Shown in pieces: positions 1 to 5,064 of a DNA stretch of 5,064 nt (its first letter is position 1; every line of letters starts with the position of its first letter). The DNA lies in contig CABUZE010000075.1 of the NCBI GenBank assembly GCA_902495955.1, positions 1 through 5,064 on the forward strand, written 5' to 3'. The stretch is from an uncultured Collinsella sp. (GTDB taxonomy: Bacteria; Actinomycetota; Coriobacteriia; Coriobacteriales; Coriobacteriaceae). A program made the translations under genes and the position numbers. The notes beneath the pieces are model-generated. The model was not told the origin of the DNA and did not search any database. It was given only the letters and a program-made list of their open reading frames with translations.

Positions 1-708
1 AATACCAGCGCCGATGAAGGTCAGCGAGGCCTCGAAGATGATGGCGTCGGCGACCAGGGTAACGGTGAAGACCATGATCGGGGCGATGCAGTTACGCAGA
101 ACATGCTTGATCAAAATCCACGGAGCCTTAGCGCCGGAAACGATGACCGCGCGGACATAGTCCTCGCCGTACTCGGACACGATGTTGGCGCGCACGATAC
201 GGGCAATCTGCGGAGTATACATAAAGCCGATGGCGAAGATGATCGACGGCACGGAATTGCCCAGGATGGAGACGAAGACGGCAGCGAGGGCGATGCCCGG
301 GATGGACATGATGATATCCAGGATGCGCATGATCGCCTCGGAAACGGACTTGCGCGAAACCGCCGCGAGGGCGCCCACGACCGAACCGCAGACCAGAGCC
401 ATGGCAGTAGCAGCGATGCCGTTGTTCAGCGAGAAACGGCCACCGTATTGCATACGCGACAGGATGTCGCGGCCCTTATCGTCGGTACCGAAAATAAATC
501 CATTGCCGGGAGCCTGACGAGCAGTGAAAATCTCGACCGGGCTATAGGGGGCAAGAAGGGGCGCCAGAATCGCGGTCAGGGCGACCAGCACCAGCACGAC
601 GGCGGCAATCTTAGAAGACAGCGTCATCTTCTTCCAGCCACCGAGCTTGAGCCCCTTGGAGGCAGCCTTCTCGAGCTGCTCGGTTTGCTTCTCTCGAATC
701 TTTACCAT
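1..708 (-). CDS. Peptide-type ABC importer permease, DppC/OppC family (3' end outside window)
   Basis: Second membrane subunit of a peptide/nickel-type ABC importer; it pairs with the DppB-like protein just upstream to form the channel. The 236 residues visible open with a charged cytoplasmic stretch (1-33) and a first membrane helix (about 34-53). The family hallmark FGTDDKGRDILSR follows at 73-85, with further helices around 98-117 and 139-161. The coupling (EAA-type) loop is about 178-206, with DYVRA, SGA and KHVLRN, and docks on the ATPase. The window ends in EASLTFIGAGI (226-236), which matches the conserved EASLSFLGxG region, so roughly the last 50-70 residues are missing by family length. 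The start is ATG at 706-708, 3 bases after the stop of the preceding permease. No strong Shine-Dalgarno lies at the right distance, so translational coupling is likely. The substrate is not determinable from sequence: dpp, opp and app systems look alike, so no symbol is given. Confidence 0.93.
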   Translation of the reverse strand, partial: MVKIREKQTEQLEKAASKGLKLGGWKKMTLSSKIAAVVLVLVALTAILAPLLAPYSPVEIFTARQAPGNGFIFGTDDKGRDILSRMQYGGRFSLNNGIAATAMALVCGSVVGALAAVSRKSVSEAIMRILDIIMSIPGIALAAVFVSILGNSVPSIIFAIGFMYTPQIARIVRANIVSEYGEDYVRAVIVSGAKAPWILIKHVLRNCIAPIMVFTVTLVADAIIFEASLTFIGAGI

Positions 709-711
709 AAT

Positions 712-1668
712 CTACACCGTCCTGATGCGCGGGTTGATGAGCAGGTAGAGCATGTCAACCACGATGTTGATGATGATGAAGGCAAGCGCAACGACGATGA
801 CGACGCCCTGAACCAGGTTCGCCTCGTTGCCCTGAACGCCCTGCAGAATCGCAGTACCCATGCCGGGGAGGTTGAAGATGACCTCGATGACGACGGCGCC
901 GCCCATAAGGTAACCGATCTTAAGACCGAGGGTGGTGACCGGGGTGATCAGCGCGTTGCGCAAAACGTTGATGCCGACGACGACCTTCTCGGGAACGCCG
1001 GCGCCACGGGCCATGCGGACGTAGTCCTTGTCGAGCTCCTCGACCATGGCGGTACGCACGATACGAGTCATCTGACCCGTCAGCGGAAATGCCAGGGCGA
1101 TAGCGGGCATGATCATACGTCCCAGATAGCCAGCCGGGTTGGTGGTGAAGTGAGGCAGAGCACCGGACGCCGGGAGCACCTTAAGGTAGGAAGAGAACAG
1201 CAGAATCAACAGGACGGCAAGCCAGAACGACGGGGTTGCCAGGCCGGCGATGGAAAAGACGCGGATCACTTGGTCCGGCCATTTATCGCGATACAGTGCC
1301 GCGATGACGCCGAGTAAAAACGAGACGACCGCGCCGATGGCAAGACCGATAAAGGTCAGCTGCATCGTGACGGGCAGGGCCGTGGAGATGCGCTTGGCAA
1401 CGGAGTTGCGAGCAGCACCATAGGTGCCCATGTCACCATGGATCAAATCGCCCATGTAGCGCACGTAGCGCACGGGCCAGGGGGCGTCCAGACCATACTT
1501 CTCATGGTACTCGGCAACCGCCTCGGGCGAGGCACCGTCACCCAACGCCGTATAGGCGGGGTCGGTCTTGGAGAACGACATAAGGAAGAACACCAGGACG
1601 GTGACGCCCAATGCCATGATCGGCAGCGCCACGAGACGCCTTCCAATCAAACGTAGCAAGTTGTTCAC
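712..1668 (-). CDS. Peptide-type ABC importer permease, DppB/OppB family
   Basis: First membrane subunit of the importer, 318 residues, a usual length for DppB-type permeases (BPD_transp_1 fold). An N-terminal helix lies at about 13-33. An external segment follows (about 35-98) with the family pattern DPAY...ASPEAVAEYHEKYGLDAPWPVRYVRYMGDLIHGDMG, here broken into its recognisable pieces DPA, GLDAPWPVRY and GDMG. The core helices start near 100. The coupling loop is at about 212-239 (DYVRMARGAG then NVLRNAL). The conserved E-IFNLPGMG element lies at about 262-271. I chose GTG at 1666-1668 because AGGGGAG (1674-1680) sits 5 bases ahead of it and the protein then begins VNNLLRLIGRRL, as family members do. 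An in-frame TTG at 1699-1701 would add 11 residues but has no ribosome site. The stop (712-714) lies 3 bases before the next permease. Confidence 0.95.
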   Translation of the reverse strand: MNNLLRLIGRRLVALPIMALGVTVLVFFLMSFSKTDPAYTALGDGASPEAVAEYHEKYGLDAPWPVRYVRYMGDLIHGDMGTYGAARNSVAKRISTALPVTMQLTFIGLAIGAVVSFLLGVIAALYRDKWPDQVIRVFSIAGLATPSFWLAVLLILLFSSYLKVLPASGALPHFTTNPAGYLGRMIMPAIALAFPLTGQMTRIVRTAMVEELDKDYVRMARGAGVPEKVVVGINVLRNALITPVTTLGLKIGYLMGGAVVIEVIFNLPGMGTAILQGVQGNEANLVQGVVIVVALAFIIINIVVDMLYLLINPRIRTV

Positions 1669-1673
1669 GTTCT

Positions 1674-1680
1674 CTCCCCT
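1674..1680 (-). promoter_or_regulatory. Ribosome binding site of the DppB-like permease
   Basis: On the minus strand AGGGGAG is followed by AGAAC and then GTG. The strength and 5-base spacing decide the start at 1668 over the upstream in-frame TTG at 1701. Confidence 0.75.
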
Positions 1681-1703
1681 TTCTTTTGTCGGTAGGACCA
1701 ACT

Positions 1704-1731
1704 GGTATATGAGTATGGATACTCATTACAA
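1704..1731 (-). promoter_or_regulatory. Candidate internal promoter with operator-like palindrome ahead of the permease genes
   Basis: Reading the minus strand, TTGTAA (1726-1731) and TATACC (1704-1709) are separated by 16 bases and each match the -35 and -10 consensus at four of six positions. Between them lies ATGAGTAT-CC-ATACTCAT (1709-1726), a perfect 8-bp inverted repeat around 2 bases. The repeat fills the spacer exactly, as a repressor site would. The 2-base centre is too small for a good RNA hairpin loop, which favours a DNA-binding site. The boxes are individually weak, so this is a suggestion only. Confidence 0.35.
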
Positions 1732-1763
1732 GACCCGAGCGACATCGAGGCCGCCCGGGTCTT
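1730..1763 (-). terminator. Stem-loop between SBP and permease: attenuator or mRNA 3' end protector
   Basis: In the minus-strand transcript AAGACCCGGGC (1753-1763) pairs with GCUCGGGUCUU (1730-1740), an 11-bp stem with one G-U wobble and a 12-base loop. On the plus strand the same position is an A-C mismatch, so the fold is complete only in the operon's own transcript. The run after the stem is only UU-GUAAUG, too short for an efficient intrinsic terminator. Partial termination, or protection of the SBP message from 3' exonucleases so that binding protein outnumbers permease, fits better. Such hairpins between binding protein and permease genes are well known, for example in the maltose system. 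Confidence 0.5.
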
Positions 1764-1809
1764 TGTTTCAACTATGAGGACGCTGCCTTACGACCGACGC
1801 CCCACATAT

Positions 1810-1823
1810 GACTCAAGCGAGTC
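1810..1823 (-). other. Small hairpin abutting the SBP stop codon
   Basis: GACTC-GCTT-GAGTC on the minus strand forms a perfect 5-bp stem with a 4-base loop and begins on the base after the TAA stop (1824-1826). No T-run follows, so it is not an intrinsic terminator by itself. It may add to the larger stem-loop downstream, or be chance. Confidence 0.3.
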
Positions 1824-3437
1824 TTAGGCCTTGACGGTCGCGACGCCCCTGAAGGACATGCTCGTCGTGCCGATGCCCTTGAAGCCATCGAGGGCCTCGC
1901 CGTTGGGCGCGGTCGACGGATCGTCCCAGGAAGCGGAAACGGTCTTGACGTGGACAACGGGGTACAGAACGGCGTTGGCGGCGATGATGGCGAAGCACTC
2001 GTTCCACTTCTTCTGCTGCTCGTCGCCCTCGGCGGCAAGAGCCTCGTCCATGAGACCGTGGAGCTTCGCCCACTCGGCGGAATCCTTCCACGGGCAACGG
2101 GTCTGCATCCAGACGTTGTCGCCATACCACCAGTTGAGCAGCAGGTCGGGGTCGGCGCCGAAGCAGGACGGATCGCCAGGAGCGAGAAGGATATCGTAGG
2201 CCTCGCCGCCGTCGATGGCAGCGTAGGTGGCCGGCGAGGTATCGGTCTGGATGGTCACATCGAAGCCGAGAGCGTCGAGGTCGTTCTTGACCTGAGCGGC
2301 CATGCCCTTGATCTGCTCGTTATCGGTGGTGCGCAGGGTGATTGCGCCCGGGGTGATGCCAGACTCTTCGATGAGCTTCTTGGCCTTCTTGGCGTCAGTC
2401 TTGTACACCGTGGAAGCCTCATGATAGTTGGTGAAGCTCTTGGGCAGGTAGCAGCTGGCAGCGGTGGCAAGGCCTGCGAAGGTGTTGGTGATCATCTTCT
2501 CGGTGTCGAGCGCATACATGACAGCCTGACGGACCTTGACGTTGTTCCAAGGCTCCTTGGCGACGTTGAACATGATGAAGCGGGTGCCGAAGCCCTGGAC
2601 GTTGTCGATCTTGCAGCCAGCGCTCTCGAGCTGGTCGACGGCGTCAGCGGTGACGAGCTCCATAACGAGCGTGGAGCCCTCCTGCTGAGCGGTAACGCGA
2701 GCGGTGGGGTCGGTCAGGATGCTGTACTGGATCTTCTTATCCTCGGCAGCATACTCACCGTTGTACTCGGGGTTGGGAACCAGGGTGATCTCGGTATCGG
2801 AGATAGAGTCGTACATCCAGGGGCCGGAACCGATCGGCTGCTTGGCGCGATCCTCCTCGGCCTGGGTGGCCGGGGTAACACGGATGATGGCCAGACGATC
2901 CTTGAGCAGGGAGAAGTTGGGAACCTTGGTCTTGACCGTCACGGTGCTGGCGTCCTTGGCCTCGATGGACTCGAAGGGCTGGAAGAACGGAGCATAGGTA
3001 GCAGAAGCGGCGCAAGCGGTGTAGGAGGCAACGACGTCGTCAGCAGTGACCTCGGTACCATCGGAGAACTTGGCACCCTTGCGGATGGTGACCTCGAAGG
3101 TAGTGTCGTCCACGGACTTGGGATCGTCGGTGGCGAGCTCGTTGAAGGTGCTGTAGTCGTGGTAATCGATGCCGTAGAGGCCCTCGATGACGTGCCAGTT
3201 AGCACCCAGGCCCACAGCGGAGCCGGTGCTGGCGGGGTCGAAGCTGGACGGAGCGTAAGCGGAACCAGCGGTGATCACGCCGCCGCCACGGTTGGCGGAA
3301 TCAGTGGAACCGGAAGCGGAACCTTCGTCGCTAGAGCTGCCACCGCAGCCAGTGAGACCAAGCCCTGCGACAGCAGCGACGCTGCCGGTGAGGCCGAGGA
3401 ACGAACGCCTGGACATACCCTTGTTGATGATGGCCAT
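1824..3437 (-). CDS. Tat-exported lipoprotein, family 5 (peptide-type) solute-binding protein
   Basis: Extracytoplasmic receptor of the ABC importer encoded by the next two genes; 537 residues, normal for SBP_bac_5 proteins. The leader has a twin-arginine motif SRRSFLGL (RR at 10-11), a hydrophobic stretch and a lipobox LTGC with the lipidated cysteine at 31. A Gly/Ser/Asp-rich linker follows (32-53). Family signatures in order are SSFDPA (64-69), the FEVTIRKGAKFSDGTEVTADDV block (114-135, key residues RKG, FSDG and TADDV), PIGSGPW (201-207), NPEYNGEY (222-229) and VKVRQAVMYALD (300-311). The start is ATG at 3435-3437, preceded by AGGAGA with 4 bases between. An in-frame TTG at 3450-3452 has no ribosome site, and ATG at codon 8 would still keep the Tat motif. 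The nearest relatives in function bind oligo- or dipeptides; other cargo such as nickel or opines cannot be excluded. The permeases follow after a 155-base gap containing hairpins. Confidence 0.95.
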   Translation of the reverse strand: MAIINKGMSRRSFLGLTGSVAAVAGLGLTGCGGSSSDEGSASGSTDSANRGGGVITAGSAYAPSSFDPASTGSAVGLGANWHVIEGLYGIDYHDYSTFNELATDDPKSVDDTTFEVTIRKGAKFSDGTEVTADDVVASYTACAASATYAPFFQPFESIEAKDASTVTVKTKVPNFSLLKDRLAIIRVTPATQAEEDRAKQPIGSGPWMYDSISDTEITLVPNPEYNGEYAAEDKKIQYSILTDPTARVTAQQEGSTLVMELVTADAVDQLESAGCKIDNVQGFGTRFIMFNVAKEPWNNVKVRQAVMYALDTEKMITNTFAGLATAASCYLPKSFTNYHEASTVYKTDAKKAKKLIEESGITPGAITLRTTDNEQIKGMAAQVKNDLDALGFDVTIQTDTSPATYAAIDGGEAYDILLAPGDPSCFGADPDLLLNWWYGDNVWMQTRCPWKDSAEWAKLHGLMDEALAAEGDEQQKKWNECFAIIAANAVLYPVVHVKTVSASWDDPSTAPNGEALDGFKGIGTTSMSFRGVATVKA

Positions 3438-3440
3438 GTC

Positions 3441-3459
3441 TTCTCCTATCAATAGAGAA
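3441..3459 (-). promoter_or_regulatory. SBP ribosome binding site within a possible masking hairpin
   Basis: AGGAGA (3442-3447) lies 4 bases ahead of the SBP ATG and sets its start. The same bases can pair: TTCTCTAT (3452-3459) against ATAGGAGAA (3441-3449) on the minus strand, with one G bulged and only 2 bases at the centre (a 4-base loop if the last pair opens). In that fold the ribosome site is in the 3' arm and would be masked. The ribosome site itself is solid; the masking is inferred from pairing only. Confidence 0.6.
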
Positions 3460-3506
3460 TCTTACCCGGGAGCACCTAGACTTGCCCCCGCGCAACTTGC
3501 GGACGA

Positions 3507-3534
3507 TATATACCTTACCTACCGACGAACCCAA
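3507..3534 (-). promoter_or_regulatory. Candidate promoter of the SBP/permease operon
   Basis: TTGGGT (3529-3534) and TATATA (3507-3512) are 16 bases apart on the minus strand. Transcription would begin near 3500, giving a leader of about 60 bases that includes the ribosome site. The -10 box is reasonable and the -35 box matches three of six positions. If this is the true promoter, the repeats at 3557-3637 lie upstream of it and would act as DNA sites for a regulator rather than as RNA. Confidence 0.4.
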
Positions 3535-3556
3535 CTGAGGTGCCGCGCTCGGCGAC

Positions 3557-3637
3557 CGATACATACATACGCTTGAACGGTATTTACTACCGTTCACCGA
3601 ATTCATTGACAAATGATTCGACAGACAGTATGTATCG
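3557..3637 (-). repeat. Nested inverted repeats: compound operator or structured RNA leader
   Basis: Three inverted repeats fit inside one another. The outer arms are CGATACATAC (3628-3637) and GTATGTATCG (3557-3566) on the minus strand, 10 bp and perfect. Inside, CGAATCATT (3612-3620) pairs with AATGAATTCG (3598-3607), 9 bp with one bulged A around a 4-base loop. One base further on, TGAACGGTA (3588-3596) pairs with TACCGTTCA (3574-3582), 9 bp and perfect around 5 bases. As RNA this would be a three-way junction with joining strands of 7, 1 and 7 bases. As DNA it is a set of regulator sites upstream of the SBP. I match it to no known riboswitch or operator. Confidence 0.5.
3584..3612 (-). 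promoter_or_regulatory. Alternative SBP promoter overlapped by a 23-bp operator-like palindrome
   Basis: TTGTCA (3607-3612) and TAGTAA (3584-3589) are 17 bases apart on the minus strand. The -35 box is good (five of six) and the -10 box is poor. The -10 box sits over the centre of the 9-5-9 palindrome at 3574-3596, which is the classic place for a repressor. The leader would be about 140 bases. It competes with the 3507-3534 candidate. Confidence 0.28.
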
Positions 3638-3714
3638 ACGAGGTGAGATATCAGTCTTCGTCAACCCGCAGGATAGCAGTGTTGTTCACCATGGCTAGTC
3701 AAACGTTTTAGCGT

Positions 3715-3738
3715 TAATAAAACCCGAAATCGGCAGGT
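3715..3738 (-). terminator. Weak second terminator candidate after uvrC
   Basis: On the minus strand CCGATTTCGG (3724-3733) forms a short stem of 3-4 bp, possibly extended by an outer AC/GT pairing across a bulge. It is followed by GTTTTATTAA. The T-run is good but the stem is poor, so it may only assist the hairpin before it. Confidence 0.25.
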
Positions 3739-3748
3739 AATCACCGCG

Positions 3749-3777
3749 AAACAAATGATTGAAAATTGACCAATCAT
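3749..3777 (-). terminator. Probable weak intrinsic terminator of uvrC
   Basis: Twenty-five bases beyond the uvrC stop, ATGATTG (3771-3777) and CAATCAT (3755-3761) on the minus strand form a perfect 7-bp stem around 9 bases, followed by TTGTTT. The stem is AT-rich, so termination would be incomplete. It is nevertheless the best candidate near the end of uvrC. Confidence 0.4.
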
Positions 3778-3802
3778 GTATATCAGTTGTTTAGAAGCGC
3801 GT

Positions 3803-5064
3803 TTAGTTTTCGGATCGGTTGGCCGATGCCTGGGCGCGTTCGGCATTCCATGCAACAAGTGCCTCGTGGACCGCTTTGGCGACATCAGCCGGAACGCCTC
3901 GAACTTCTGCAATCTCCTGCTCGCTTGCTGCGCGTAAACGCTTCATCGAGCCAAAATGGCGCATAATGGCACGTTTTCTGGTGGGTCCCACGCCCGGAAC
4001 GTCGTCAAGCACCGAAACCGTCATAGCCTTATCGCGCAACTCGCGGTGGAAGGTAATCGCAAATCGGTGGGATTCATCGCGAACCTGCTTGATCAGATAA
4101 AGCGAAGCGGAGCCGGTCGGCAGCACGACGGGAGTCTCGTCCCACGGCACGAAAACTTCCTCATCGGCCTTTGCCAAGCCACAAACTGGTATATCGAGGC
4201 CAAGCGCCTCAAGTTGCTTAATTGCAGCGGTCAATTGCGGCTTGCCGCCATCGACAACGAGCAAATCGGGGCGTGAGCCAAAACGCTCGTCCGCCATGCG
4301 CTCGGGAGCATAGCGGCGCCCCAGGACCTCGGACATCGATACGAAGTCGTTCGCCTCGTCCAACTCGGCCTGAATTTTAAAGCGACGATACTGGCCCTTG
4401 TCGGCACGGCCGTTGGTAAATACCACCATCGAAGCGACGGTAAAGGTGCCGTGCAACGTCGAGATGTCGAAACACTCGATGCGCAACGGCGGCGCAGGCA
4501 GCGCCAGCGCACTTTCGAGCTCCAGGAGCGCCTGATTGGTGCGATCGTCAGCATACCCCGTGCGCATCATGTAGCGCATGAGGGCATGGCGCGCATTTTT
4601 GGAAGCCATATCGAGCAGGCGGTGCTTTTCGCCGCGCTGCGGCCTATGGAGATGGCAAGAGCGTTCGCGCTTGGCCGCAAGCCACTCCCCCAACGCTTCG
4701 GCATCCTCAAGCTCGACAGAGAGATTGATCTCGGCTGGAATATCGGCCGTCTCGTCGTAATAGCGCTTAAGAAAGCCCGATTGAAGCTCTCCCTCGTCGA
4801 CATCCAGGCCTTTATCGAGGATGAACTCACAAGTTCGAACCGTTCGGCCCTCGCGAACGACAAAGACACAGGCGGCAGAGATAGTCTCTTCGCGATAGAA
4901 GCCGATGACGTCGATATCGACGCTTGATGGAAAAACGACCTGTTGGCGATCGTCCAGGCCCCTAATGACTTCCAGGCGACGCTTGACGCGCGCCGCACGC
5001 TCAAAATCGAGCGCCTCGGCTGCCTCCGTCATCTCGGACGTGAGCTCGTCGACGACATCCTTGC
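3803..5064 (-). CDS. uvrC: Excinuclease ABC subunit C (UvrC), C-terminal two thirds; 5' end outside window
   Basis: Nuclease subunit of nucleotide excision repair, which cuts the damaged strand on both sides of the lesion bound by UvrB. The window begins inside the UvrB-binding UVR motif: KDVVDELTSEM then ALDFERAARVKRRL. The GIY-YIG domain that makes the 3' cut lies upstream, outside the window. Counting from the in-frame Met at 5030-5032, the RNase H-like domain for the 5' cut shows all the expected catalytic positions: Asp189 in ECFDIST, Asp229 in ANDFVSM, Asp261 in LLVVDGGKPQL and His322 in DESHRFA. Tandem helix-hairpin-helix motifs close the protein (DVPGVGPTRKRAI at about 344-356 and VRGVPADVAKAV at about 377-388). 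A short charged tail ends in RSEN. The 419 full codons visible include no true start; that Met is internal. The frame is intact and the gene looks functional. Its neighbour downstream is unrelated. Confidence 0.97.
   Translation of the reverse strand, partial: KDVVDELTSEMTEAAEALDFERAARVKRRLEVIRGLDDRQQVVFPSSVDIDVIGFYREETISAACVFVVREGRTVRTCEFILDKGLDVDEGELQSGFLKRYYDETADIPAEINLSVELEDAEALGEWLAAKRERSCHLHRPQRGEKHRLLDMASKNARHALMRYMMRTGYADDRTNQALLELESALALPAPPLRIECFDISTLHGTFTVASMVVFTNGRADKGQYRRFKIQAELDEANDFVSMSEVLGRRYAPERMADERFGSRPDLLVVDGGKPQLTAAIKQLEALGLDIPVCGLAKADEEVFVPWDETPVVLPTGSASLYLIKQVRDESHRFAITFHRELRDKAMTVSVLDDVPGVGPTRKRAIMRHFGSMKRLRAASEQEIAEVRGVPADVAKAVHEALVAWNAERAQASANRSEN

Larger units (their letters stand above)
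3438..3802. other. AT-rich non-coding gap between uvrC and the transporter operon
   Basis: This 365-base stretch has no credible protein gene on either strand and is visibly richer in A and T than the flanking genes. From the uvrC side it holds two weak terminator-like hairpins (3749-3777 and 3715-3738), an 8-bp palindrome AAACGTTT (3701-3708) resembling the core of LacI-family operators, the nested inverted repeats (3557-3637), promoter-like boxes, and the SBP ribosome binding site. It is where uvrC transcription should end and transporter transcription begin. Confidence 0.8.

Noticed and set aside
103..1317. 404-codon open frame on the plus strand opposite both permeases
   Set aside because: The product is extremely rich in Asp, His, Arg and Gln, as expected from reading membrane-protein codons backwards. 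It spans the junction of two real genes and shows no ribosome site or domain.
1669..1701. Longer permease beginning at TTG 1699-1701
   Set aside because: The extension has no ribosome site, and its codons cover the strong AGGGGAG that serves the GTG at 1668.
1950..3455. 501-codon open frame on the plus strand opposite the SBP gene
   Set aside because: It is the mirror of a gene with clear family signatures in GC-rich DNA, where antisense frames commonly stay open. Its translation is low-complexity (Gly, Val, Leu, Asp, Glu) with no recognisable domain.
3557..3637. Purine riboswitch or hammerhead ribozyme as the identity of the three-stem block
   Set aside because: The joining strands TGTCTGT, G and AGCGTAT lack the conserved purine-aptamer junction bases and the hammerhead CUGAUGA and GAAA core.
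3651..3692. 13-residue minus-strand open frame in the gap, possible leader peptide
   Set aside because: There is no Shine-Dalgarno ahead of the ATG, no run of a regulatory amino acid, and no terminator/antiterminator pair following it.
4451..4927. 158-codon open frame on the plus strand inside uvrC
   Set aside because: It lies wholly within the conserved UvrC coding sequence, with no ribosome site and no family resemblance.
1..5064. tRNA or rRNA genes, CRISPR array, insertion sequence or prophage material
   Set aside because: I saw no cloverleaf-like sequence, no regularly spaced repeats, no transposase or integrase motifs and no target-site duplications. The window reads as ordinary chromosomal genes.

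Overview
This window carries one strand of genes: every gene I can support reads on the minus strand, so the biological order runs from high to low coordinates. The order is uvrC (3' two thirds, running in from 5064), a gap of 365 bases without a gene, a Tat/lipoprotein peptide-type solute-binding protein (SBP), a 155-base gap rich in inverted repeats, a DppB-type permease, and a DppC-type permease that runs off the window at base 1. The coding sequence is GC-rich, Shine-Dalgarno sites are strong and purine-rich, and GTG is used as a start. The binding protein has a twin-arginine plus lipobox leader of a kind common in high-GC Gram-positives. Together these suggest an actinobacterium, most likely a gut Coriobacteriia of the Collinsella/Olsenella type. 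That is an inference from style, not from a database match.

Region by region: 3803-5064 holds the UVR motif, RNase H-like endonuclease domain and helix-hairpin-helix tail of UvrC, the nuclease subunit of nucleotide excision repair. 3438-3802 is AT-rich and non-coding. It holds weak terminator candidates for uvrC, a set of nested inverted repeats (3557-3637), promoter-like boxes and the ribosome binding site of the next gene. 1824-3437 encodes the SBP. 1669-1823 holds a small hairpin next to the SBP stop, an 11-bp stem-loop, and an 8-2-8 palindrome just ahead of the permease ribosome binding site. 712-1668 and <1-708 encode the two membrane subunits, separated by 3 bases and very probably translationally coupled.

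The three transporter genes form the standard start of a peptide/nickel-type (PepT family) ABC importer operon: the lipid-anchored SBP captures substrate outside the membrane and the B/C permease pair forms the channel. The two ATPase subunits (DppD/DppF type) would be expected beyond base 1. The exact substrate cannot be read from sequence; oligo- or dipeptides are the default expectation. uvrC is functionally unrelated and merely lies upstream.

I did not find an unfamiliar protein system here. The least explained material is non-coding: the nested inverted repeats upstream of the SBP, which could be a compound operator or a folded RNA leader, and the repeat cluster between SBP and permease, which looks like a site for differential expression within the operon.
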